A stretch of 64,000 bases of DNA from the NCBI GenBank assembly GCA_935421135.1, contig OW285190.1:14270501-14334500 (forward strand), given 5' to 3'. Both the position numbers and the translations under genes were made by a program. This DNA comes from Bugulina stolonifera. Taxonomy: Eukaryota > Bryozoa > Gymnolaemata > Cheilostomatida > Bugulidae. This document shows positions 26,201 to 37,500 of the stretch, in pieces. Under the pieces are notes generated by a model that saw only the letters and a program-made list of their open reading frames with translations, had not been told where the DNA came from and did not search any database. The number at the start of each line of letters is the position of its first letter. Position 1 is the stretch's first letter.

Positions 26201-29062
26201 TCAAAATTTACGTGTGTGCTGTGTTGTCACCTTATAGTTACCGAAGTGTGGTCAGTGCAGGTGGCACAAGAACTAGAGTACGCAGGAAGAGAATCAGGGA
26301 TGCTGATGGAAAAGTTATTGGACATGGTGAAGTGCAAGTTTATGAATCTGGTAAGATACACATACACAGGTTCTCTGTGAAGCATCAAATTTCTATACCT
26401 ACAAAAAAAGCAAAAGTCTACAGCACCTGGTATTCCCAGGCGGTCACCCATCCAAGTACTAACCAGGCTCAACGTTGCTTAGCTTCAGTGATCGGACGAG
26501 AACTGGCGTTTTCAACGTGATATGGCCGTAGACAATCGATGTGTAGTTATTATAGTTGTTATAAGAATCGTATGCCCGTCACGCTTGACGAGCAACAATA
26601 TGATTGGTTGAAAACAAAACCATTTATTATGCGCGGCTATTAGGTTGATAGTAGTCGATCATCAAATGTCTACGGCCATATCACGTTGAAAACGCCAGTT
26701 CTCGTCCGATCACTGAAGCTAAGCAACGTTGAGCCTGGTTAGTACTTGGATGGGTGACCACCTGGGAATACCAGGTGCTGTAGGCTTTTGCTTTTGTTTT
26801 TTGTGTGTTAGCAAAGAGATCCCATATTAGTATTATCCATAAACTAATGAATCTCTATACTTTGTGCTATTTATCAATTATTTTTAGGCTTGTTCGTTAT
26901 CAATATTGCTAAATTTTAACCAATATATATCAATTATCTCAGATTACATGTTGTGTTGTGGATGGCTATCGTGATTGTGTGTTCAACCTCTATCTTTTGT
27001 ATCTACCTTATGAACGGCATTTACTCACTACTAATAAGGTGTCAAGTATACATTATAAATCGAGGGTAAATTCAAGGACATGCGAAAAACCTCATTGATA
27101 TCTTTGGTAAAGGGATGTTTCAAAAATGTCGGTTAGAAACAGGACGTTCCGAAAACGTTTGTTTGGGGTTTAGGGCTCGAACGTTTTCGAAATGTCCTGT
27201 TTCTAACTGAAACTTTCGAACAGTTGCAAATTCGATATCTTCATACTAACTACACAACACAAGTGGTAGTATTAGCCTAAATATGTAAGTACATGGTCAT
27301 GTCACAGTTTATAATATTATTATAGCACAGTAACAGTCTTTATTCTCATACCAATACTGTCATTCGTTTTGGATATGTATGATTACAGAGGACGAATCAT
27401 TGGAGAGTTTTATAGATTCTTCTGGCAAGAGAGTTGTGCGTCCCAAACCATCCAAAGATGGTAAGGGAGGCCGAGGGAGAGACAGAAGAGGACGGGATGG
27501 AAAGGAGAGGAAAAAACTTGGTAAAACTCGAGACCATTTCAAAGGAGGCTTTAGGTTAGTATCTCGTACCTGATGGTTAAGCTACAGCTAGTGGAAGGGC
27601 AAACTCATTATAAGAGAGGGGACAACTACGCATGGTTGTGGATTGTATTGTACAAATTTTAATTATGCATAAATGATACCATAATACCGTATAGTTGCTA
27701 GTCGCTAATTGGCTACTACTGTTTCCATAGAGATAATATAAATGCATGAGAAGAACAAGGAAAGGCCCCATTTCAACTGCAAGGTACATTCTATGTGAGA
27801 TCAGAACATGATTTTATAATAACACCAGTATATTATATTGATCATCTACTTTGTCACTCAGTGACAACTCCACAGACACCGAAGATGAACCAGATCTTGA
27901 GAACATGACTGAGGCAGAGAAGAAGGAGTATCTGGCCAAGAAAGCGGAGAGAAAGGCTGCTAGGGATCAGCGACGGAGAGAGAAATATGGAGACAAGTAT
28001 GATGAGGTGATGGCTAAGCATGAGAAGTAAGTCTAATACAGAGTCTAATAGTCTAGAAATGACGTAGTTTTCTAACGCATTTAATTTCTCACCTCCACTG
28101 CCTGAAGATTCATTTGCTCTCATTGTTTGTTTGTTTGTAGAAATAAGAAGCAGTTGAGAAAGGAGAGAGCCATAGCTGAGGGCATAGACTGGGACTCAGA
28201 CGAGTACGAGGCAGACCCTGAGGGTTTCAAACAAAAGTACAAGAGTATGGTGACTTATGACAAGGCCTCAGATAGAGGTCTCACTAAGAAGGGCAAGTCT
28301 GATAGTAGGAGTCTAGGACCAGGACACGATGAGTTAGTAGTTAAAATAATCCATTGGCTTATTTTTGTTTGCATTGTAACGTTTCACACTCTATCTAATC
28401 GGAATAAAAGACATTTGTATCAATCAATTTATATAATGTGATACATAATGGTGAATTGGGACATGGTTGCATGTACGAGTATATCTTCTACATAATGATT
28501 TTTTGCTGTGTTTCAAATGGGTAATTTCGACTCGAGACTTACAATGTAGCTCCTACTGTGAAGTACAAATGAGCAAATTATTCTCAGTAAGAGGGAATTA
28601 CATCTGGAATATTGATTCGTTGCAGCTGGGGATCAACTGGAGGAAAGAAAGTCAAGAAAATTCTGAGGAAAGATGGAGATGAATCAGATTATGAATCAGG
28701 AGGTAAGTACATGTACATGTATATACGGTAGTACAGGTACCTAGTAATCAGTCAGTAGGTAAGTATATGCAGTAGTACAGGTACCTAGTAATCAGTCAGT
28801 AGGTAAGTATATGCAGTAGTACAGGTACCTAGTAATCAGCCAGTAGGTGAGTATATACTGTACAGGTATCTAGCAATCAGTCAGTAGGTAAGTATATACA
28901 GCACAGGTACCTAGTAATCAGTCAGTAGGTAAGCATATACAGTACAGGTACCTAGTAATCAGTCAGTAGGTAAGTATATACAGTACAGGTACCTAGCAAA
29001 CAGTCAGTAGGTAAGCATATACAGTACAGGTACCTAGTAATCAGTCGGTCAGTCAGTCAGTC

Positions 29063-29098
<36 letters not shown>

Positions 29099-32000
29099 TA
29101 TACAGTACGTAGGATAAATATTATATTAGTATTCAGTAGTTGCTATCATACTACATGTACATATTAGTACAGTAGTTGTTCCCTCTTAACATGTGATGCT
29201 ATAGAGAAAGGACAACTTTAAATGAAACTTTTAACTGCTCATACACAATAATGTAGCATATGATTGTGTAGTTCATAACACACACTGACTTGTCGAGCAT
29301 ACATGTAAGTGTGTGCTAAATAATAATACAAGTGGTACATACATGTATGCATGATACTACTACATGTGCAGTGTATATGAATACGCACCACAGAATATAA
29401 TGGGTATATTATATAGAATGAGTTGTTACCTTTTGTACTTGTAGAGGAGAGATATGGAGGGAAGACTAAGCATAAGGGGGGTAAAGGAGGAAAGGGTAAA
29501 GGAGCTGGTGAATATCAGAGCAGTGACAGTGGTAAGTAAACAAGCACCTGTAGTGCATGTCCCTAACTATTTGGTAGTAAGTAGACAAGCACCTGTAGTG
29601 TGTGCCCCTAACTATTTGCTGGTAAGTGACCAAGCACCTTTTAGGTAGCCATGCAAGTGTTTCTCACTCCCTATTCTATTGGATATTTTAGAGTTGTGTT
29701 ATTACCACTATGTTATTGCATTTGTTGCACAGGCGAGTCCTTCATTGGTGTTGACGGTAAAAGGAAGAAGAAATTGCGTAAAGGAGTGGACGAAGTCGTA
29801 GAAAGTGACTATGAGTATGAAATCGTGAGTTCCTACTGGTCTTAGGTTATCATTAGGGTATGACTATCACCCCCTCCTTATGCTTTCAAGTCTAGGGTTG
29901 CGTAGAACCATAGCTATCCTTAGCTAATAGATATTATTATCAAATGCTGATGACATTCACCAAATATTACTTGAAAAAGAAGCAAATGTTTTTGCATCTG
30001 TCTTTTCACCTCATATATGCAATTCGTTGAGAGAATTCTGTGTGCGAAGCAGTAATTTCATCCACTTGGCCTGCCTGCCAGCCATTCCCATTTTGAACTT
30101 GTTGCTACTTTACATTAATTAATGCGTTACTTTTATATTATATATTATGCGTTGTATGTTATTATATATTCTATATTCCTCTGTCTGGCCACAGGAATAC
30201 GATGAGAAAGGCAGAATAAAGAAGAAGAAAAAGAAGTACCATGACGGAGAGTCAGGGTCCGAGTACGAGTATAACTATGACGAACATGGTAACGTTATTG
30301 GTAAAACCAAGATTAAAGAAGGTCTCAAGGCTAAGAAGCATATCACTAGGGATAAATTTGACAATGATGATGGAAATTATTTTGAAAAGGTAAAACCATG
30401 ATTGTAACATATCAGCTTATTAGTCTCAAATCTCTGATGCTCTGATAGTTACCAGAGAATTTAAAACTACTAGCGAATAGTTGTACAGTATCCAGTTAAC
30501 ATTTTCAATAGATGTTAGGGTTAAAGGTTGCAAGCACTTGGCTTCTGTCTGCGTACCATTATATCGATCCGCAGTGAGAACTACAAATCTGGTAAACATT
30601 GAGAAGTTAGACTTAGAATTGCTACACTTATTCTTGTTGTTAAATGTGTTATATTTGACTTCTCAGGGTGCTGATGGAAAGATGAAACTAAAAGCTGGTA
30701 AAAAGAAAATAGACATAACTAAGTTATCTAAAGATGACCTTAAAGCTCTTGGCATCGATCCAAATATGTCTAAACAGGATATAGCCCGAGCTCTAAAGAA
30801 ACAGTTCGGAGAAGACATAAGAATTATGGAAGGGGGTCAAAAGGTGATAAATTAGGATAAAATGAGCAAAAGAATGTGCAAGTTTCAGTAGTTTTGCTAT
30901 TGTTGCTATACTACCATATTATGTTTCTACAAACATCTACAATGCATATAGTCTTATATAAGCTTTTCGAACTTCTCATAAAGCCGGTTTACGATATACA
31001 TGTAATAATAATATTGTGTGTGTACATACTATAATATAACGCTGGACGCATATAATGTATGCACACATGGGCTTGCATTCACACATATAAACACCATATA
31101 CAATCAGTTGAAAAATTAAGCCCATCCATATGATTTCATGGTCTTTGTGTTTGCAGGTTGGCCTAAAGCAAGCCCGAGATTTTGCTAGTGATTTAGACAC
31201 TGACGATTTAGCTGGTGACAGTGACCTTGACACCTCAACCTGTAAGTTTAGCCTTAGACACTACATTATAAATATATACTTTTAACAATCTTTAATCACC
31301 AATACATAGTGTCATTTTTAATAGCACCTCAACTCTGTTATATCGTAGGAATATGCCTAGAAATTTGTCATATCTTACAACTGTTGCAATTGCAGCATTG
31401 AATAATACCATTTTTGTTCATTGTTAAATCCAGAGTTTCCAGTTCACCAGTATATGGTTGTATAATAACTTTTGTTAGAGGTCTAAGCTGAAAGACAATT
31501 TCTGTTGCAGTGTTACCTGGCAAGCGTCGTGTGAACATCCTGATGAAAAAGGGAGGTAATGAACTGCTGGGGTACATGAAGAAACTGGTGGAGGATTCGG
31601 CTCTCATTCAGCAACCTCTGGAGCCAGAACAGAACGCTGGGATAGACTATCTCTCGGCCTACAGGCTGGTGGATCAGAAAATGATAGACGGATATGCACG
31701 AGCATTCGTTGTAGAGGATCAGAGTAAAACTGGAATTGTCCACTATAAAGTGAGTGATTCACTGACGCCTGCTACGTTACATATTACGTTAGCCTGACAT
31801 GTTACGATACATGTTCCGTTACATATTTGATGTTATGTAGTGTCATTAAGTAGCCTTAGTGATCATTAAATAACCTTGCTGGTACTGGTGACCCTCTTCA
31901 ATGATCCAATCAAAACTAACAATACTTTGCGGGGTCGGGGTGAAAGAACATCCAGTAATAGATGAATAACAGTATACTTACTATACTTTGTAATAGTAAA

Positions 32001-34536
32001 CTTTAGTATGCTAAAGTACATGTATAAGCTGGTGAAGATAACTCCCAAGTAGCCTGTCTGATAGCCAAGTATGTTGAATGTTGACAGTCTAATTTATGTC
32101 CTAATAGGCAGTTGCCGCTACATTCCTGTTTAGTTTTCTATAATTGCTACAATATATCTCATAATATAATGTACATGTATCTTTATTTGTGAATAAAACC
32201 TAACTGCATGTAGATACGTTTACTTACTAGTACTACTGTGTGTATTCATGTCCGCCTACATAGATTGTATATCTAAAGCATGAACATGAATATATGGATC
32301 TGTTACAGGATGCTCGAGTGGCATTAGAAGGTATAAACAGTCTAGGGGGTATGACTGAGAAACAGGTTGACTATGTTATGAAGATACTGGACGTCCAGCC
32401 ACATGACAATTTGTCCTTCAGAATGTTTGGTGTGGCAGCTGCCCTTAGTGACCGGGTCACCAAGATGGAGTAAGTACCATCTTCTATAAACTACCATGTG
32501 CAGTGGAAATACTTGGTACATTTTATAATATGTGGTGTAATATATACATGTAAGTACCTGGTATTAGATTGTACTACATAGTGTAGAATCATGTACATGT
32601 AAGCACATGTTACATGATTTTATGGCTGGATAGCTCATAATACACAAATAAATATTTTTATGAAGGGGTGTGTCCCATGTCAGGAGTCAGGTGCTTTAGT
32701 ACTTGACAAATATCATATTCCTTGTGTTTTAGTGATTTTTAATTGCGCGTAGGGTCAGGCAACTCCTCCCATTTATCACTTACATGTGTGTCAGTAGGTA
32801 GAACAATGGATTAATACAATGTATAATTTTTCTATTTGCTATTGCTCAGTGCCCATTGCAAAGATCTGCTGAAGATCTCCGACCTTGCTGACATCGAGCG
32901 TAAACTTGAGCTCTACAAAGAGATGTTTTACTGCAATAATAGAGGCGATCGTGATCCAAACTATATCAAATGTGAAGCTCTTATGATAGAGCTCATTGCT
33001 GGTGGGTTGTCATGGCAACAACAGGATTACGTGATGGAACAACTCCGGCCAAACACATGGCATGAGGTAAGTTATATCATTAGATGCATGCATATCCTGT
33101 CCTGCCATATCTATACTAAACTAACAGTGGCCGTCACATCTCACAACCTTTTACTAAGTGTATTTCTCAACTGTGTTACTTTTTAGGTTTCTTTCTTGGA
33201 TTACTTAGTCTACATTCCTCTGTTCCTCTCAATGCATGATGGGATATGCCTTAACCCCTTTGACATGTCACTTGAGAAATTTAATAAACCTCGAGCCATG
33301 AAAAATGCACCGCCTACGCGAGATTTGAATCCATTAGGATTTCCACTTAAAAAGAAAACTGCCTGGCAAAATCGTCAAATGGCCGAGGAGCTTCTCGAAG
33401 GACAGGAAGTGAACAAAACAGAAATGAGGGAGAAGAGTAGAAAAATCTTGACAAAATATGCAAAGTGAGTAAACATAAAATACAAATATGTGTCTAGTAT
33501 ATATGCATATAACTGTACATGTAGGGTAGTTCTAAGGTCTATGCATATAACTGTACATGTAGGGTAGTTCTACACTATGTAATATACTCAGTCTTATTTG
33601 GAGTTGTCCCTTCTCATTGCCACATCTCTTGTCTATGAGTACATTAGTTTACATTTTTAGCAGATGCATATCAATAACTGGATCTGTGACTTTCTGTAAG
33701 GTCACTTCTGATTATTTCTTAATAATATCTTAGTGCGATTCTTCCGGATTGTTCTATTGTTACATACGCAAATCATGTGACCGCTGTATCAGTTACCAAG
33801 TACACTCCAACATCATCATCTTGATTAGCAATGTCATAATATCATTTCCTTGTGTGCTTGAAATGTCATGAAGTATAGTTCCTTTCAACCAACACTGCAA
33901 GCATGCATCCTCTCTACTTATACAATGTAAATATGTTTACTTACTGCTATATATATTTTATCAGGTCTTAACTTTTAAGCCAATAATCCACTTTATTATA
34001 TAAAATTTAATTTAATATACTGGTGCTTAGTGGTGTTAAATGTTCAATATTAGTGTTTTTATGTGATTTCTGCAGCTGGGTACTGGGGATGTCAGCTCTT
34101 GTTAGGTCAAAATGTCGTGGTGGCGGAATATCGTTCTTATCAATGTTGGCTCACTTCAACTCTTGCACCAAAGTTTGGGATTTCCAGTTTCTTTAGTCAT
34201 GGAATAATTTGTTTACATCTGCTCATATTTTTTTAATTAGAACTATTCAACTCAGTAGATCTGAACCTTTAAACTTACTCTGTTTTCAATTAAGTTAAAT
34301 TTATTGCATCTGAACTCTGGCTATAATGTGGCTATAGGAACATATATCATGTAGATGTGTGTATAATGACCAATAATTGGGGAGTGTAAGAAATTAGGTA
34401 CCCACTAGTGGTTTAATTAGTCTCTCTTATTAGACTTTGTAATTTACATTTAAAATATTTCACCTGTGATTTTAGATTGCCAGAGATTATTGGGACTTTG
34501 GAGAAGAGACCTCCCGGAGCTCCTCGGTATTTTTAG
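17290..34536 (+). CDS. Large repetitive charged protein with degenerate C-terminal EF-hands, family not recognised
   Basis: Twenty-nine exons: 17290-17416, 17732-17802, 19113-19160, 19464-19680, 20742-20923, 21667-21864, 22272-22388, 22869-23009, 23534-23723, 23820-23895, 24180-24301, 24637-24778, 25080-25262, 25896-26072, 26238-26350, 27389-27554, 27862-28026, 28141-28332, 28626-28702, 29445-29531, 29733-29824, 30195-30389, 30667-30843, 31157-31241, 31511-31749, 32309-32469, 32850-33066, 33187-33464, 34476-34536. They total 4296 nt (1431 residues) with all phases consistent. Residues about 83-154 have a CxxC...HKKC cluster and YIRVGGGY. Residues 155-415 hold four about 60-residue repeats built on RTKSGxxxEK...S.E.Y...GG...LKKY. 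Residues 545-700 hold three repeats starting SxRSVxSAGGT or SVVSAGGT with basic runs. The middle is rich in Lys/Asp/Glu. Near residue 1190 the loop DQSKTGIVHYKD fits an EF-hand; a degenerate second one follows. No signal peptide or membrane segment. Function unknown; a cytoskeletal or ciliary role is only a guess. The last exon is uncertain: 34076-34196 is an alternative. Confidence 0.8.
22382..22745 (+). repeat. 33-bp minisatellite anchored on the exon-7 donor of the 29-exon gene
   Basis: Exon 7 ends ...CTTCCACT (22388) and the intron starts GTGAGTAGTC. The 33-bp unit TTCCACTGTGAGTAGTCAAT plus AGATTAGCCTGTG then repeats about 11 times. Each unit contains the last seven exonic bases and a full GTGAGT donor. 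The reverse strand is open as an 11-residue repeat but is not coding. Confidence 0.95.
25249..25440 (+). repeat. Degenerate donor-anchored repeats after exon 13 of the 29-exon gene
   Basis: The junction AGTTACTATAG|GTAGGCATACACATG is echoed as GTAATTGTAG|GTAAACATACACATAC at about 25370-25396 and AGTAACTGTAG|GTAATTATG at about 25420-25438. The phrase TATCCATAGTAACTGTA also occurs twice in between. Three donor-like copies are visible. Confidence 0.7.
26415..26533 (-). rRNA. 5S ribosomal RNA, minus-strand copy
   Basis: Read on the minus strand from 26533, this is a full 5S rRNA of about 119 nt. It starts GTCTACGGCCATATCACGTT and contains the internal control elements GAAGCTAAGCAACG and TTAGTACTTGGATGGGTGAC, then CGCCTGGGAATACC and GTGCTGTAGAC. 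A T-run past the 3' end suits Pol III termination. It differs from the plus-strand copy by at least two bases: G rather than A in GACCGCC, and GTAGAC rather than GTAGGC at the 3' end. It lies antisense in an intron of the 29-exon gene. Confidence 0.93.
26668..26786 (+). rRNA. 5S ribosomal RNA, plus-strand copy
   Basis: Full-length 5S rRNA: GTCTACGGCCATATCACGTT at the 5' end, GAAGCTAAGCAACGTTGAGC for the A-box region, TTAGTACTTGGATGGGTGAC for the C box, and GTGCTGTAGGCTT at the 3' end, followed by T-runs. It is divergent from the minus copy across a 134-bp spacer. The flanking T-rich tails are also inverted copies, so the two genes form one large inverted repeat at about 26402-26801. Host intron: 26351-27388 of the 29-exon gene. 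Confidence 0.95.
27132..27207. repeat. 28-bp imperfect inverted repeat (hairpin)
   Basis: Arms 27132-27159 (GTTAGAAACAGGACGTTCCG...) and 27180-27207 pair with two mismatches around a 20-nt loop. It lies about 345 bp after the plus-strand 5S gene in the same intron. It could be a small MITE remnant or a structured intronic RNA. Confidence 0.85.
28703..29100 (+). repeat. 41-44-bp donor-anchored array ending in an AAGT microsatellite
   Basis: It begins exactly at the exon-19 donor (28703). Eight units follow, seven of the form GTAAGTATATACAGTACAGG...TCAGTCAGTAG and the last running into TCAG/GTAA tetranucleotides from about 29045. Complete units start with a donor (GTAAGT, GTAAGC or GTGAGT) and end in AG, so each could formally be a 41-44-nt intron. 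Confidence 0.95.
29532..29645 (+). repeat. Three donor-anchored repeats after exon 20 of the 29-exon gene
   Basis: Starting at the exon-20 donor (GT at 29532), units beginning GTAAGTAAACAAGCACC, GTAAGTAGACAAGCACC and GTAAGTGACCAAGCACC follow at about 46-50-bp spacing. The last is truncated. Each opens with a full consensus GTAAGT. Confidence 0.9.
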
Positions 34537-37500
34537 TACATAATGTGGAGGAGGAGAACAGCTGCTCTTGAATATTTAAACTATATCTGTCAGTTGAACT
34601 CACCATCTGCCTTGGGGATTAACCTGCTCACCTCTCAGCCATCTAGTTATTTATTTCTATAGCAAACCTACCCTAGTTGTATGACTGTATATGAACATAG
34701 GACAAAACTCTATTATTATATTATACTATGCTATATAAATAAGCAAGATACCAGGTAGTTAAATCAAAAATAAAATATTTAAAATTATTTGTTTTATTAT
34801 AGACTTTATTAGTAGGATAATGTGCTCTTTAAGGTTCTATTGTGGTGAGCATTATATGATTATCTTTCTAGATTCGACTACAGAAAAGCTTTAATTACCT
34901 ATTAAAAATTTTGCTGTTGAATTATATGCTAAGCTACATTTATTATGAGATATTTATAATATTTCATTTGGTGCTAATGATATTATTATTCCCATGCTAA
35001 GCTCTCACATTTGATATAATTCTAAAGGGTGGGGACAACTCCCTATTCTATTGTGAATATCTTATGCTATCGTATACAATCACACTGTCACACTATCTTC
35101 CCAATCAATTAGTACATTTTCAAATACATAAATTTACAACACACAAAACTCCTGTCATTCCATTCATGTATACCCACATGTGCATGTGCAATGCAAACCC
35201 TGTCTTGTCTCTGTGGGAAAGGCTGGTGGATGCAGGAATTCTGGGAAGGCCAATCTACCTGTTGGCTTGCTGGAACCGTTTTGAGAGTAGTGTGAATTTG
35301 GGTTGAGTGCAGCCGTGCACAACTGTGTATGCATTAACATTGTAGATTTGAACTCTTCTAGCTGAGAGAGGATGACTCTAATTCAAGTTTCCAATTAATC
35401 AGTACTTGAGCACTCAGAGTCATGCGAACCCGATGTTAAAAGTGGGAAAAAACAAGACGCTGTAATTTTGAAGTAATATCAATTACTGTGTACAGGTTCT
35501 GGAAATTTGTAACACTGGGTAAACCCCTTTTGGTAAACCTTCCTTTATTGGTTTTAGTTCTACAAGAAAAACCAATCTGTAGGAAACCACAACTCTACGG
35601 CTAAGCATATCTCCTTCATTTTAACAGAGCTACGTGTTAGATTAGTTAGTTTCAGTGAATAAAGCAGTACAAGAAATGAGTTTCCCAAATGAGTTAATGT
35701 GTTTTGTAAACGTTTTGTTGTGTAAAGTCTATGTTAAGAACATTTGGAAGAATTAGCAATTTGTTCACAAATGCTACCTGTCACCCAATAACTGGAACTG
35801 TTTGACTAAGCTATAATACTAGTTCCTCTTATTCACAATTAGAAGAATATGCTTTATCTTTTGGCTCAATCTGCCCTGTTGACGACGTAGGAACATCTAA
35901 CTTGACAGAGAATGTTGAAATATGTCCTTTCACATTCTGAGAAAATGTTAAAATTATGTTTTAACTTCTAATTGCTTTATGAAGTTAGTTCTTGTTGATC
36001 CTACGTAAAAATGATGTGTGGTTTTACAGTTTCTTGCCATTGACTGTGTTGGCAAATAATATATCTTCTCCTTCTATATCCTACATGGCAACAGGAATCA
36101 CTCTTGGGTGAGACTTGAGAAATAAAATTTAGAAAAATCCTACTGGTAAATTAGCATAGTAGTCCATAAGGAGTAGCCCTAGTTCTACTGGGCTGGTGCC
36201 ATCCCAATGCTTATTTTTAGAGACTATAGTGCATTCTAATAAAACTCACAGCCCATTCTAGTATTACAAGTCACCTAAGCTTTGGGCTAAAGTTTTACAA
36301 GCTCTACAAGTATTATCATACATAGGAGCTCATAGAAAGATATCTTGAATTGAATCAGCTGTATGACTGAAGTATTACTCGTACAAAGATCTTGTTTACT
36401 TGTTTGGAATATCCAGTATCTGAGTAAGACTAGATGTTGATATTTACTGGAATAAGTGTATCATGATGCACTTGGTATGCAGAACTCCTCTGGGTACACT
36501 ATGAAATATAATCTATAGAGTCAAAATATGTATGTTATATATAATCAAGCACTTGTTCAAAGTGTAATTATAATGTGTTGGTGTATCACAAGTGTGTATG
36601 TGGTTTAATATATCCAACATTACAGCAGAGTCATTTGAGAAATTAAATATGTGGCTAGAAGCTAATTAACTCCTTGCCATTGTCACCAAGCTTCAGTCTG
36701 CCACTGGCAGCCACTTTAATACGATTCTCAGTCTAAATAGTGTTTTATCTCATCGAAAGGTTGGGCAGTGTATTTCCCACCCTCAAGTAAAATGGCTGGT
36801 CACTCAATGTTCTAGTGTCTCCTAGTGCATTAATTAGTGCAAACATTACAATTCTTAGATCTCAATGGAAACCAGTGATTAGCAATAATATTTGACTGAT
36901 TGAAAAGCTTTGGTCTAAATCATCAATCAATTAGCATTGTTTTTGTTCCTGTTTATTTTTATAGTCTTCAGTAAAAAGCAGAGAAAACAAATAAAGATGA
37001 ATTAAAGAGTGTAATTAACAATTCACTTTGGCTATGCTGTCTATTCTGTTTTATAACAGACTATCAAAGTCACAGTGTTTTCCATGACTTCTTAAGCTGT
37101 TAGACTTTGTCAATATTAACAGCAATTTGTGTTTATATCGCCATTTTGCACCCAGATTAGCAAATAGAATAAATGTGAATTGTTTACACTTTTAACTCAA
37201 ACCTGAAGCCAGAATTTGAAATATTACACATTGCTTTACTGCACAGTACATTATCCATATATAATAACTTCCTCAATAATATTTACTAACCTTAAAATGA
37301 ACTTTAGGTTCTGATGGTCTACAGCTAATAATGCATAACATTCATAATGATTATTATTACTGCCCATTAGTATTTTCATAACATTCACAGCTGGGCAATG
37401 TTTGTTACTAATTGGAAGTTATCTGCCCTCCAGACTAAATTTAGACCAGATTTCTCACTTCTAAATGAGGCTTCTTAATGGAGGTGAATTTGGTGGAGAG

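Noticed and set aside
35064..35306. Open frame with SLWERLVDAGILGRPIY, faintly like a LINE reverse-transcriptase segment
   Set aside because: Too short, no catalytic motif nearby, and similarity by eye only.
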